In this document: one piece after another, positions 1 to 9,568 of the stretch | Position numbering within the stretch: position 1 is the first letter of the stretch | How the letters are laid out: every line of letters starts with the position of its first letter | Assembly (NCBI GenBank): GCA_015493685.1 | Contig: WGCS01000259.1 | Location: forward strand, 1 to 39,036 | Source: Bacteroidales bacterium | GTDB taxonomy: Bacteria > Bacteroidota > Bacteroidia > Bacteroidales > UBA1556 | Direction of reading: 5' to 3' | DNA length: 39,036 nt | Position numbers and translations under genes: made by a program | The notes under the pieces: model-generated | The model's database searches: none | The model's input: only the letters and a program-made list of their open reading frames with translations | Told to the model about the DNA's origin: nothing

Positions 1-152
1 AAATAAAAAATAATAGTAATAATTGATCCTCATCAACTGGCATTATAGGCAATAAAATTTGGAGTACAGATTAAAACTTAGAAAAAGAGTGGTTGACATT
101 TTTCATTCGTAAAAAAATGCTATAAATTTTTTCGGTATATAATTTTTTTTGT

Positions 153-1385
153 CTATAAATACAACTCCCAATAAGGAATAAAATCAACCTTTGTTTTATT
201 AATAATTATTGAATCACGATAACTAAGATTTACAAAAACTCCTTTATTGGGTTTATAGTTGGAAACAAAGCTTCTGAACGAGCGAGTAATTGTTGACTTT
301 TGTATATTCTTATACTTCACTTCTATTGGCATTATTCCCTCTTTGATATGTACTACAAAATCTACTTCGGCTTTATCTTTTGATCGCCAGAAGTTTATTT
401 CAGATAAGCCTTGTTTAAACTTTTGGTCTAGAATAGTGAAAATAAAATTCTGGAATATCATTCTATCAGTGTTATTAACTTCAAATCTATTTCTACTAAA
501 ATTTAACATTCCAATATCATTGAAATATACTGTTGGTGATTTTGTAAGTTCCTTTTTCCGGTTTGTAAAATAGGGCTTTATTATAGAAATAATATAAGTT
601 TGCTCAGCATACCATAGAAAAGTCTTTAGTGTTTCTACCCTGATTCCAATATCCTGTGCCAATTGCGAATAATTTAGTATTCCACCAACTTGTACAGCTA
701 GTAACTTAATCATTTTTACAAATTTGTCGGGATAGCGGACACCAAGCAGGAAGGAAATATCTTTGGTAATATAAGAAATAAATATCTCATTCATAATTTC
801 CAGTTTTCGTTCCGCAGTAACTTCTGTAACAACAGCCGGATAACCACCAAAAGACAGATATTCATTTAGCAATAAACTTGTTTTTTGAGGCTCTATTTTA
901 AAGAATTTATCAATTCTATTCTCGTATTTGTAATTGGTCTTATAGTTCACAAATTCAATGAAATTTACTGCCTTCATTTCAATAAGGTGCTTACGACCTG
1001 TCAACGATTCCGATAATTTTTCTTTCAGCTCAAGACTCCCGGAGCCTGTAACAACAAACTTATAAGGCAAGTCCATATCAAAAATTCCTTTTAGAAATTT
1101 TCCCGAATTTACCTTTTGCTGTATCTCATCAATAAAGACATAGGCTTTATCAGTTCCAACTTCCAGTCTGATCTTATTCAATAGCTGTTGTTGTGTGGCA
1201 AAATGCTTGTTATCATCCTCAATATCAAGATTAAAATAGACTACTTTTTTCCCTGAAAGTTTTAAATCTGTAATTATTTCTTTCAAAACAGTAGTTTTTC
1301 CAATCTGTCGGGCCCCAATGATTATGGTAACTTCCTTTAGACTAAGGTTGTTAACTATACTTTGTTTTATACTTCTCTTAATCAT
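153..1385 (-). CDS. AAA family ATPase with DUF4143-type C-terminus
   Basis: Walker A GARQIGKT, Walker B YVFIDEIQ, TGSGSLEL, and a C-terminal nuclease-like FWRSKDKAEVDFVV...PIEVKYK motif. Start moved from 1436 to ATG at 1385 (MIKRSIKQ). Confidence 0.85.
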   Translation of the reverse strand: MIKRSIKQSIVNNLSLKEVTIIIGARQIGKTTVLKEIITDLKLSGKKVVYFNLDIEDDNKHFATQQQLLNKIRLEVGTDKAYVFIDEIQQKVNSGKFLKGIFDMDLPYKFVVTGSGSLELKEKLSESLTGRKHLIEMKAVNFIEFVNYKTNYKYENRIDKFFKIEPQKTSLLLNEYLSFGGYPAVVTEVTAERKLEIMNEIFISYITKDISFLLGVRYPDKFVKMIKLLAVQVGGILNYSQLAQDIGIRVETLKTFLWYAEQTYIISIIKPYFTNRKKELTKSPTVYFNDIGMLNFSRNRFEVNNTDRMIFQNFIFTILDQKFKQGLSEINFWRSKDKAEVDFVVHIKEGIMPIEVKYKNIQKSTITRSFRSFVSNYKPNKGVFVNLSYRDSIIINKTKVDFIPYWELYL

Positions 1386-1436
1386 AAGCTCTTTGATGTA
1401 GCCCATAAAGGTACAATAAAAGTATAGAAATGACAA

Positions 1437-1529
1437 GCTAATAGTATAATTCTCGGGTTAAATCGCCATGCTAATAGTATAATTCTCGGGTTAAATAGCT
1501 ACGCTAATAGTATAATCCTCGGGTTAGTT
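1437..1529. repeat. 33-bp tandem repeat, ~2.8 copies (core GCTAATAGTATAATTCTCGGGTTAAAT plus 6-nt variable spacer)
   Basis: Units start at 1437, 1470 and 1503. Cores 1 and 2 are identical over 27 nt; the third has one substitution and a degenerating 3' end. Confidence 0.9.
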
Positions 1530-1935
1530 GTATTTTACGCTTGCAATAGCACAAAATATTTTCCAGTCGTCTAAATGAACCTTCAATAAAATTAAAGATA
1601 AAACCAGCAAACAGCAGACTTATAAAATTCTATAAATACTTGTGTTCCCTTTCGGTTATGGAGGAGTAAAATTATATTTATAAATTTGTTCTTAAGATAT
1701 TTTTTCATTTTATTGATTCTGAGAATGTCAAAGTAATGGTTATTATTTTCCATTGCAAATGGGGATTATCATTTTTCTACTCTTTCACAAATAAGCTATA
1801 ATTTTTGTTAAATATAGCTAAAGAACTTAAAAAGGTTTCTTTTTTTTTATACATTCGTGCCCTTAGAAATGGGACCATATTATTGGGGCTTTCAAAAACT
1901 GTAAATTAATTGATAAATTATTACAACAAACTCGT

Positions 1936-4900
1936 ATGAAGTCATTTAAGAAGCTTAACAATTGGACAGGCTGGTTGGTATTTGCCATTGCCTCCACTGT
2001 CTATATTCTTACATCGGAACCCACTGCCAGTCTTTGGGACTGCGGTGAGTACATTGCTACGGCATATAAATTACAGGTTGGTCACCCTCCGGGAGCTCCA
2101 TTTTTTCAACTTATGGGCAAATTTTTTAGCCTTTTTGCCAGTGATCCTTCTCATGTAGCCCGTATGATTAATACCATGTCGGCTCTTGCCAGTGGTTTTA
2201 CTATTTTATTCTTATTCTGGACAATAACTTACTTTGCTCGTAAAATTGTTACTAAAGGTGACGACAGTAAACTTAAAGGAGCAAATTTAATAGCAATATT
2301 AGGTAGTGGTGTTGTTGGCGCATTGGCTTACACTTTCAGTGATTCATTTTGGTTTTCCGCTGTTGAAGGTGAGGTTTATGCCATGTCATCGTTCTTTACG
2401 GCTTTTGTCTTTTGGGCAATGCTTAAGTGGGAGCAGGTGGCTGATGAAAAAAATGGATTCCGTTGGCTGATATTAATATCTTATATGGTTGGGCTATCCA
2501 TTGGTGTGCACTTGCTTAACTTGCTTACTATCCCTGCTTTGGTTTATATTTACTATTTCAAAAAGTACAATGCAACTACCAAAGGCATTATCTATAGTGG
2601 TATTATATCTATTATTATTTTAGCTTTTGTTATGTATGGTATTATTCCATGGATTGTAATATTTGCCGGTAATTTCGAGATGTTATTTGTTAATACTTTT
2701 GGATTACCATTCCATACAGGAACTATCATTTATTTTGTGGTTCTTATAGCAGCTATAAGTTGGGGTTTATATTATACAAAAAAGAAGAAAAAGCTTATTG
2801 CTAATACTATTATTTTAGGAATAACATTCCTTATTATTGGTTATTCTTCATTTTTTATTCTTGTTGTACGTTCCAATGCCAATACTCCTATTGATGAAAA
2901 TAATCCGGAGGACGCAACCAGTTTGCTGGCTTACCTTAATCGAGAGCAATATGGTGACAGGCCATTGTTCAAAGGGCCCTATTTTAACGCTCCGGCATTG
3001 CCTCAGAATGAATGGAAAGATAAGTCACCTGTTTATACCAAATCGTATTGCGTTGTTAATAAAAGCAGACTTAGAAATTCTACCGATATTAAATTGGGCG
3101 ATCCCGGATTAATTAAGTTTTACCAATACCGAAGAGAAGCAGAAGCTTATCTTAAAAAAGCACATAATTCAAGTTATAGTCTCAAGGAAGCCTATATTCT
3201 TACTGATCCACGTAAAAATAGAATTCCTGTTTACGATCCTCGTTTTGTTACCATATTTCCACGAATGTGGAGTAATCAAAGACCTATTCATGCGGAAGTA
3301 TATAAGCAATATATGAGCGATAATCCACGTAAGATACAGGTGACAGATGCTGATGGACAAAAGAAATTGCTTTCAGTACCCAGTTTTGCTGATAATTTGC
3401 ATTTCTTTTTTAGTTATCAAATAGGTCATATGTATATGCGCTATTTTATGTGGAACTTTGTGGGTAGGCAAAATGATATTCAAGGTAATGGCGAAAAGGA
3501 CCATGGCAATTGGATTTCGGGTATTCCTTTTATTGATAATGCCCGCTTGGGCGATCAGAGTAAAATGCCCTTCGATTTACAACAAAACAAAGGACATAAT
3601 ACCTACTTCTTCCTTCCTTTGATACTTGGTTTGCTGGGCTTGTATTTCCATTTTGTAAAAAGTTATAAGGATGGCATTGTGGTATTTGCCCTATTTATTA
3701 TGACCGGGCTTGCCATTGTGGTTTATCTTAATCAGTACCCATACCAACCTCGTGAACGTGATTATGCTTATGTAGCCTCTTTCTACGCCTTTGCCATTTG
3801 GATTGGACTTGGTGTATTGGCTCTCTATGAGTGGCTTAAGAAATATGCTAACGATAAGGTGGTGGCATATACTACCTTTGGAATTGCGCTACTGGTTGTT
3901 CCGGGTAGAATGGCACAACAAAATTGGAATGATCATGACAGATCAGGGCGTTATAATACTTTAAATATTGCCAAAAACTATCTGAATTCTTGTGCTCCCA
4001 ATGCTATTTTATTTACCAATGGAGATAACGATACTTTCCCTCTTTGGTATGCTCAAGAAGTAGAAGGCATTCGTACTGATATTAAAGTGGTAAATTTAAG
4101 TCTATTTAATACCGATTGGTATGTGGATCAGATGCGCAGAAAAACATATTCGGCAAAGCCTATCCCCATGGATATCACTAGAGATCAGTATATTCAAGGT
4201 ACCAATGATGTGGGCTATTTTATTGAAAATCCACGGGTAGCTCGAAAAGGAGAGTACTACAAACTTAAGGATATCAATAGGTTTTTCTTTAGTAACAATC
4301 CAAAGACAAAATATCCATTGCGCGATGGTACCAGTATGAATTATTTCCCCACAAAATTAGTTTATGTGGATGTAAATAAGGATAAAGTGCTTCATAATGG
4401 TACAGTAGCGGCAAAAGATAGTGCCTTGATAGTGGATAAGGTAAAATGGAAAATCAATAAAAATCTTGTTCAGAAGAATAATCTTATGTTAATGGATATG
4501 CTGGGCGATTTTGATTGGAATAGACCAATATATTTTGCTACTACTACCGGTGCTGATTCTTATCTCAACCTAATGAATTATTTCCAGTTGGATGGAATGG
4601 CTTATCGCCTTGTACCCATCAAAACTACCGGAAGCTTTCAATTGGGAAGCTATGGTAGAGTCAATACAGATACGCTTTACGATAAGTTAATGAATGTTTT
4701 TGATTATGGTAATATTAATAATCCGAATGTTTATTTTGATGAAAATCACATGCGTTCTATTCGCAATTATCGAAGTAATTTTGCCCGCTTGGCCAATGAG
4801 CTGGTTAAAGAAGGAAAATACAAAAAAGCAGAAAAAGTATTGGACAAATGCATGACTGTACTTCCTGAAAGCACTGTTCCTTACGATTATTTTATGGTAC

Positions 4901-5175
4901 CTATAGCTGAGGATTATTATAAAGTTGGTAATACTAAGAAAGCAACTGCTATTTTAAATGAGTTAAATCGACTTTATTCTCATAATCTGGTATTCTATTT
5001 CTCAGCTCAAAATCCCAATGAGTATTTCAACGAAAAACGTAATGCGCTTTATATAGAGCAGGAGATAGCTCGTTTGGCAAAAACCTATCATCAAGATAAA
5101 TTGATGAAAGAAGCTGAGGGGACTTTCCAACATTATTTTCAAATCTTTAATATGCAAAGAGGGGGCAGAAGGTAG
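1936..5175 (+). CDS. DUF2723 / TMEM260-like multi-pass membrane glycosyltransferase with C-terminal repeat region
   Basis: N-terminal LTSEPTASLWDCGEYIATAYKLQVGHPPGAP signature, many TM segments, 1079 aa, helical TPR-like C-terminus. Confidence 0.85.
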   Translation: MKSFKKLNNWTGWLVFAIASTVYILTSEPTASLWDCGEYIATAYKLQVGHPPGAPFFQLMGKFFSLFASDPSHVARMINTMSALASGFTILFLFWTITYFARKIVTKGDDSKLKGANLIAILGSGVVGALAYTFSDSFWFSAVEGEVYAMSSFFTAFVFWAMLKWEQVADEKNGFRWLILISYMVGLSIGVHLLNLLTIPALVYIYYFKKYNATTKGIIYSGIISIIILAFVMYGIIPWIVIFAGNFEMLFVNTFGLPFHTGTIIYFVVLIAAISWGLYYTKKKKKLIANTIILGITFLIIGYSSFFILVVRSNANTPIDENNPEDATSLLAYLNREQYGDRPLFKGPYFNAPALPQNEWKDKSPVYTKSYCVVNKSRLRNSTDIKLGDPGLIKFYQYRREAEAYLKKAHNSSYSLKEAYILTDPRKNRIPVYDPRFVTIFPRMWSNQRPIHAEVYKQYMSDNPRKIQVTDADGQKKLLSVPSFADNLHFFFSYQIGHMYMRYFMWNFVGRQNDIQGNGEKDHGNWISGIPFIDNARLGDQSKMPFDLQQNKGHNTYFFLPLILGLLGLYFHFVKSYKDGIVVFALFIMTGLAIVVYLNQYPYQPRERDYAYVASFYAFAIWIGLGVLALYEWLKKYANDKVVAYTTFGIALLVVPGRMAQQNWNDHDRSGRYNTLNIAKNYLNSCAPNAILFTNGDNDTFPLWYAQEVEGIRTDIKVVNLSLFNTDWYVDQMRRKTYSAKPIPMDITRDQYIQGTNDVGYFIENPRVARKGEYYKLKDINRFFFSNNPKTKYPLRDGTSMNYFPTKLVYVDVNKDKVLHNGTVAAKDSALIVDKVKWKINKNLVQKNNLMLMDMLGDFDWNRPIYFATTTGADSYLNLMNYFQLDGMAYRLVPIKTTGSFQLGSYGRVNTDTLYDKLMNVFDYGNINNPNVYFDENHMRSIRNYRSNFARLANELVKEGKYKKAEKVLDKCMTVLPESTVPYDYFMVPIAEDYYKVGNTKKATAILNELNRLYSHNLVFYFSAQNPNEYFNEKRNALYIEQEIARLAKTYHQDKLMKEAEGTFQHYFQIFNMQRGGRR

Positions 5176-5197
5176 TCCGTTTTAAACCTTTAATATG

Positions 5198-5237
5198 AAA
5201 GCCGACTTTATCAGCAATGGATAAAGTCGGCTTTTTT
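5198..5237 (+). terminator. Rho-independent terminator after the DUF2723 gene
   Basis: Perfect 15-bp stem aaagccgactttatc / gataaagtcggcttt with a 7-nt loop, followed by T-run. Confidence 0.85.
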
Positions 5238-5265
5238 AATGCTCTATTTTTCTAATTCTTTTATG

Positions 5266-5308
5266 AAATTCCTCTTTCGGTTCTCCCTTAAGAAAAAGGG
5301 GAGATAAC
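5266..5308 (-). repeat. Dispersed palindromic intergenic repeat, inverted copy (R3)
   Basis: Reverse complement gttatctcccctttttcttaagggagaaccgaaagaggaattt closely matches 22050-22091. Confidence 0.7.
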
Positions 5309-5502
5309 ATTATTTTTTTTGAATTCAATAAAACTGTATTGCTTATCAAGTATTGTACTTTTTACTTTCTTCTTTGTTTTAGGGAACATAATTTTGAATA
5401 TCAATGATTTAATACATCGCATGCCCTTGTCTAATAAATAGATAATTGCATTTTGAATTTTTATCGGGAAGTAATGAATTATTATATCAGATAAAACATA
5501 TA

Positions 5503-5533
5503 TTTGTAGCATAAAAAATTAATTGTAAATTTG
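5503..5533 (+). promoter_or_regulatory. Bacteroidetes-type promoter for frr (TTTG ... TAAATTTG)
   Basis: TTTG at 5503-5506 and TAAATTTG (TAnnTTTG) at 5526-5533, 34 nt upstream of the ATG. Confidence 0.6.
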
Positions 5534-5566
5534 CCTACTAATAATAATACTTAAAACTATTACCCT

Positions 5567-6130
5567 ATGACTGAAGAAGCTGAAATGTGTTTAGAAATGG
5601 CTGAAGAAAGCATGCAATCGAGTATTGACCACTTGGAAAAAGAGTTGCATAAACTAAGGGCAGGGAAAGCAAATCCTGCAATCCTTGAAGGTATCAGTAT
5701 TGAAAATTATGGTAGTAAGATGCCCCTTAATCAAGTGGCCAGTATTAATACTCCGGATCCGCGTACATTGGTAGTTCAACCTTGGGATAAAGCTAATTTA
5801 GCTCTTATCGAAAAAGAGATTATCAACTCTAATATTGGCCTTAATCCTCAAAATGATGGGACTATTATTCGCCTTAATATTCCTATTCTCACAGAAGAAA
5901 GACGTCATGATTTGGTAAAGAAAGCAAAGGCAGAAGCTGAAGAAGCACGAATTGGCATTCGAAATGCCCGTAAATCAGCTATGCACGAGGCTCAGCAGCT
6001 GGAAAAAGACGGTCTTAGTGAAGACGAAAGAAAGCGCTTGGAAGATAAAATACAGGATCTTACCAACAAATTTGGCAAAATAGTGGATGAGGTATTCGCC
6101 GAAAAGGAAAAAGATATTACTACCATATAG
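5567..6130 (+). CDS. frr: Ribosome recycling factor
   Basis: Full-length RRF: LHKLRAGKANPAIL, QPWDKANLALIEKEI, LNIPILTEERRHDLVKKAK. Confidence 0.96.
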   Translation: MTEEAEMCLEMAEESMQSSIDHLEKELHKLRAGKANPAILEGISIENYGSKMPLNQVASINTPDPRTLVVQPWDKANLALIEKEIINSNIGLNPQNDGTIIRLNIPILTEERRHDLVKKAKAEAEEARIGIRNARKSAMHEAQQLEKDGLSEDERKRLEDKIQDLTNKFGKIVDEVFAEKEKDITTI

Positions 6131-6152
6131 TGCCTAAAAAGGAGATTTTAGC

Positions 6153-7166
6153 TTAAAGCCCTTCGCTGCAATTACGACAGATTTCGATTTTACTTCGGTC
6201 ATCGAGTATCTGCTGTAGAAATTTTTTATAATCATTATTTGATTGGATATTCTTGTACTCTTGCTCCATAATATTTCCAAAAGTATGGTCGGCATCTTTA
6301 TCAAAGCAGCAGGGGACAACATTTCCGTCCCAACTTATTACACTCCCTGACCACGATCTATTGCAATGTTTGGGTAATTTTCCTTTAATGCGGTATTTTC
6401 CGTCTTCTGTTTTTGTATAGCGAGAGTATTTAACTAAACCCGGCATCAGAGCATTCCCTTCTTCAAATTCATATAGTTGAGCTGTCTTTAAACTTAATTT
6501 GTCAACGCCTAATTCTTTAGAGAGTCTTTTTATATCCTTAATTTGATGCTCGTTATGTTTAAAAACAATAAATTGGAGTTCTATAAATGGATGTTTTGCT
6601 TTGCTAAGTTGACGCTGCTTGACCATGGTTTTAATATTCTGTATTACTAAGTTGAAATCACCACCACGGCGATAGCTTGAATAGCTTTTTTCGTCAGTAC
6701 CATCCAGGGATATTATTAATCTGTCAAGGCCGGAATCAATAATTTCTAATGCTTTTGTCTTGTTTAAATAATGTGCATTGGTAGAAGTTCCTACTATAAT
6801 ATTTTTTTCTTTCAGCCTTTTTATATAATTGGCAAAATCCTTGTGAAGTAATGGTTCTCCCTGAAAATAGAATGTTACATAGATTAAGTAGTTGCCCAAT
6901 TGCTGAATGATTTTATCAATGGTGCGCCCATCAATATTGCCTGTGGGTCGATGAAATTTACGTAGGCCGGAAGGACATTCTGGGCAATGTAAATTGCAGG
7001 AGGTGGTGGGCTCAATGGAGATGGTATATGGGAATCCCCAATGCCAACTTTTGCGTGTAAGTCTGCTAATATAATAGGAGAATTTTACTTTGGTAAAATT
7101 AGAAACGCGCTTATAATCAATTACTTTCAAAAAACGCTTACTCCAGTAAATAGGGGTGTTAAACAT
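6153..7166 (-). CDS. Radical SAM / SPASM domain protein
   Basis: CNLHCPEC (CxxxCxxC) motif; C-terminal SPASM-type cysteines HCNRSWSG...VVPCCFDKD...ICRNCSEG. Confidence 0.92.
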   Translation of the reverse strand: MFNTPIYWSKRFLKVIDYKRVSNFTKVKFSYYISRLTRKSWHWGFPYTISIEPTTSCNLHCPECPSGLRKFHRPTGNIDGRTIDKIIQQLGNYLIYVTFYFQGEPLLHKDFANYIKRLKEKNIIVGTSTNAHYLNKTKALEIIDSGLDRLIISLDGTDEKSYSSYRRGGDFNLVIQNIKTMVKQRQLSKAKHPFIELQFIVFKHNEHQIKDIKRLSKELGVDKLSLKTAQLYEFEEGNALMPGLVKYSRYTKTEDGKYRIKGKLPKHCNRSWSGSVISWDGNVVPCCFDKDADHTFGNIMEQEYKNIQSNNDYKKFLQQILDDRSKIEICRNCSEGL

Positions 7167-8250
7167 CTTTCATAAGGCGTTTCACAAATTCTTTATCGCC
7201 AAGAAACTCTTTGGCGCTAATGCGAATAACTGTATATATTGGAATAGCAGCAATCATTGCAAGCGGACCACCAAGTTGTCCGGCCATAATAATCACAATG
7301 AATATTTCCATGGGATGTGCATGTACACTATTGGAATATATAATTGGTTGTAAAACAATATTGTCGATTAGATTAGCCGCAGCAAAAACAATTAAAATTC
7401 CTCCAATGAGTGCTAATGTATGGTCTATTCCTAAATAGATATTTGTCATGGCAACTAATATGCTGCCTATGGTAGCTCCTATTATTGGGCCTATATAGGG
7501 AATAAGGTTCATTAAGCCTCCTAAAAAGCCAATGAGTAATGCGTTTTTAAGTCCAAGTATCCATCCACCAATAGAAATTAAGAGCATCATAGAACTTATC
7601 TCTATGGCTAAGCCGAGGAAATATCTACTGAGCATTCTATTTACCTTCTTTAGTATAATACTGGTTTTTGGAATATTTTGTTCCTTAACAAAAAGAAGTA
7701 CAATACGTTGAAATAGCTCGTCATCTTCGGTAAAGAAAAAAGTCATAAATAAAATAGAGAAAACAGCCATCAGTAAGTTACCGGTTACGGCAACGATATT
7801 TGAGAATAGATTGTTAATTTGAATCTCGTTGATAATTGAACTAATATTTTGCGCAATATATTGTTCAAGATGTTCCCGATGACTTAAAATGCCTACTTTA
7901 TGTAAATAAAGTTCTACACTATGGGCTGATTTGTTGAAAGCACTAGCTATCTCTTGAAAATTTACTTTGGATAAATCCGTTGCCTGAGCATTGATAGCCG
8001 GTACTAAAAGACCTAATAAACCACTAATAATAAGAATGAATAGTGTCATGCTAAGGGCAGCAGCAATACCATTGGGAATTTGCTTGTTTTTTATTTTTAT
8101 TTTTTTTAGGAGTTTCATTATCGGTTGTAAAGCAACTCCCAAAATAGATGAAATAATGATATAAACTACGATATCAGTAAAATACCAGAGAAAAGCAATA
8201 AATAATATACCCCCAATTAAGTGGTATGTTTTGTCGGAATTCCAATTCAT
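7159..8250 (-). CDS. AI-2E family transporter (PerM-like)
   Basis: Multi-TM protein with AI-2E family pattern LMNLIPYIGPIIGA and NLIDNIVLQPIIYS. Confidence 0.9.
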   Translation of the reverse strand: MNWNSDKTYHLIGGILFIAFLWYFTDIVVYIIISSILGVALQPIMKLLKKIKIKNKQIPNGIAAALSMTLFILIISGLLGLLVPAINAQATDLSKVNFQEIASAFNKSAHSVELYLHKVGILSHREHLEQYIAQNISSIINEIQINNLFSNIVAVTGNLLMAVFSILFMTFFFTEDDELFQRIVLLFVKEQNIPKTSIILKKVNRMLSRYFLGLAIEISSMMLLISIGGWILGLKNALLIGFLGGLMNLIPYIGPIIGATIGSILVAMTNIYLGIDHTLALIGGILIVFAAANLIDNIVLQPIIYSNSVHAHPMEIFIVIIMAGQLGGPLAMIAAIPIYTVIRISAKEFLGDKEFVKRLMKDV

Positions 8251-8287
8251 AGTTGATGCTTATAGTTAATACAAAAGTAATAAATAT

Positions 8288-8863
8288 TCAGAGCTGAAAA
8301 CGAGCAATTTCAGAATATGCTACCCCTTGCCGGCTTATTTTGCTTTCCATTAGTAGTAAGGAACTAATGTTAAATGGAATTATTGGCTCCAATAGATGAT
8401 ATTTGCTCAGTTGTTTTTGAAAAAAAGATTGAGTTTTCACATCAATAATTCGTGCCAACGATATGTGTGGTACGAAATTTTGTCGATCGGCATATAAACC
8501 TATTGTATTAAAACCTGTTTGTAAGTGTTGTACCGTTGTTGTTAATAGGGCTTCTTCGTTTATTCCCCACCACAAAACCTTGGCGGCATGTTTGCTGCCA
8601 AAGATATTTAATTTGGTGATAGTTAGGTCCATAGGTTCCAACTTCCGGCTAGTTTCAGTTATAACATCAATTATTTTTTGAGCAGTAATATTATCAGTAG
8701 GACCAAAAAACTTTAGGGTAATATGAAGGTGCTGCGGCTCAATCCATCGCATTTTTGCAAATCCAAACTGCCTTTGATACTCAGCAAGATATGCTTCAAT
8801 AGTAGGATTGTTTGCCAAGCGTGCTGCTAAAAAAAGTTTCTGCATAAAATGATTTTCTTTCAC
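8288..8863 (-). CDS. thpR: RNA 2',3'-cyclic phosphodiesterase (2H family)
   Basis: Two HxT/S motifs: LHITLKFFG and PHISLAR; N-terminal KLFLAARL. Confidence 0.88.
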   Translation of the reverse strand: MKENHFMQKLFLAARLANNPTIEAYLAEYQRQFGFAKMRWIEPQHLHITLKFFGPTDNITAQKIIDVITETSRKLEPMDLTITKLNIFGSKHAAKVLWWGINEEALLTTTVQHLQTGFNTIGLYADRQNFVPHISLARIIDVKTQSFFQKQLSKYHLLEPIIPFNISSLLLMESKISRQGVAYSEIARFQL

Positions 8864-8867
8864 GATG

Positions 8868-8917
8868 AAATAAACTTAGAAAACTTTTACACTAATTAAA
8901 GTTTTCTAAGTTTATTT
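8868..8917. promoter_or_regulatory. Perfect 20-bp inverted repeat, candidate TetR operator
   Basis: aaataaacttagaaaacttt (8868-8887), 10-nt spacer, aaagttttctaagtttattt (8898-8917), between divergent thpR and tetR-family genes. Confidence 0.75.
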
Positions 8918-8921
8918 TGTT

Positions 8922-8929
8922 TACTTTTG
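8922..8929 (+). promoter_or_regulatory. Putative -7 element TACTTTTG for the efflux operon
   Basis: TAnnTTTG consensus 28 bp upstream of the ORF start; no clear -33 element. Confidence 0.4.
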
Positions 8930-8950
8930 CCGCTCGAAAATAGATAATAT

Positions 8951-9568
8951 TTGAATATGATGAATAAGAAACAAGAACAAATAATTAAAGCAACAGCTAA
9001 GTTATTTATGAAATATGGCATTAGAAGTGTTACTATGGATGAGGTAGCCAAGGAGCTTACTATTTCTAAAAGGACTTTGTATCAGTTTTTTAAGGATAAG
9101 ACTGATTTGGTAAATTATGTGGTAGAATTTATGGGGGATAAGTCAGATATTAGCCATTGTGGAGAAGATAGGAACTTAAATGCTGTGGAGAAACATATTT
9201 CTGTTTACAATAAAGTAAGTGCTATTCTCACCAATGCAAATCCATCTTTTGAATATGATTTGCAAAAGTATTATCCTAAGCAATTTAAAAAGATGATTAA
9301 GACCAGGCGAAATAGCATGTTTGAAAAGATGAAACATGACTTGCAGCAAGGAGTTGATGAGGGTTTTTTTAGAGCGGATATGGATGTTGAGAAAGTGGCC
9401 ATACTTAACTTAATACGAATCGAAAGTATCAAAGATAACGAAATAATAGAGAAGTATAATCTTAAACTTATTGATATGATTCAAGAGTTTTTTGATTATC
9501 ATCTTCATGCCATTGCCACAGAAAAAGGGATTAAAGAATATGCCAACCTATTAAGTCAAGAAAAATGA
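8951..9568 (+). CDS. TetR/AcrR family transcriptional regulator
   Basis: N-terminal HTH: IIKATAKLFMKYGIRSVTMDEVAKELTISKRTLYQFFKDKTDL. Confidence 0.92.
   Translation: MNMMNKKQEQIIKATAKLFMKYGIRSVTMDEVAKELTISKRTLYQFFKDKTDLVNYVVEFMGDKSDISHCGEDRNLNAVEKHISVYNKVSAILTNANPSFEYDLQKYYPKQFKKMIKTRRNSMFEKMKHDLQQGVDEGFFRADMDVEKVAILNLIRIESIKDNEIIEKYNLKLIDMIQEFFDYHLHAIATEKGIKEYANLLSQEK

Noticed and set aside
1437-1529. CRISPR interpretation of the 33-bp repeats
   Set aside because: Spacers are only 6 nt and no cas genes are present; it is a simple tandem repeat.
5288-5512. 74-aa minus-strand ORF upstream of frr
   Set aside because: Runs through the R3 repeat and the frr promoter region; no domain or conserved pattern.
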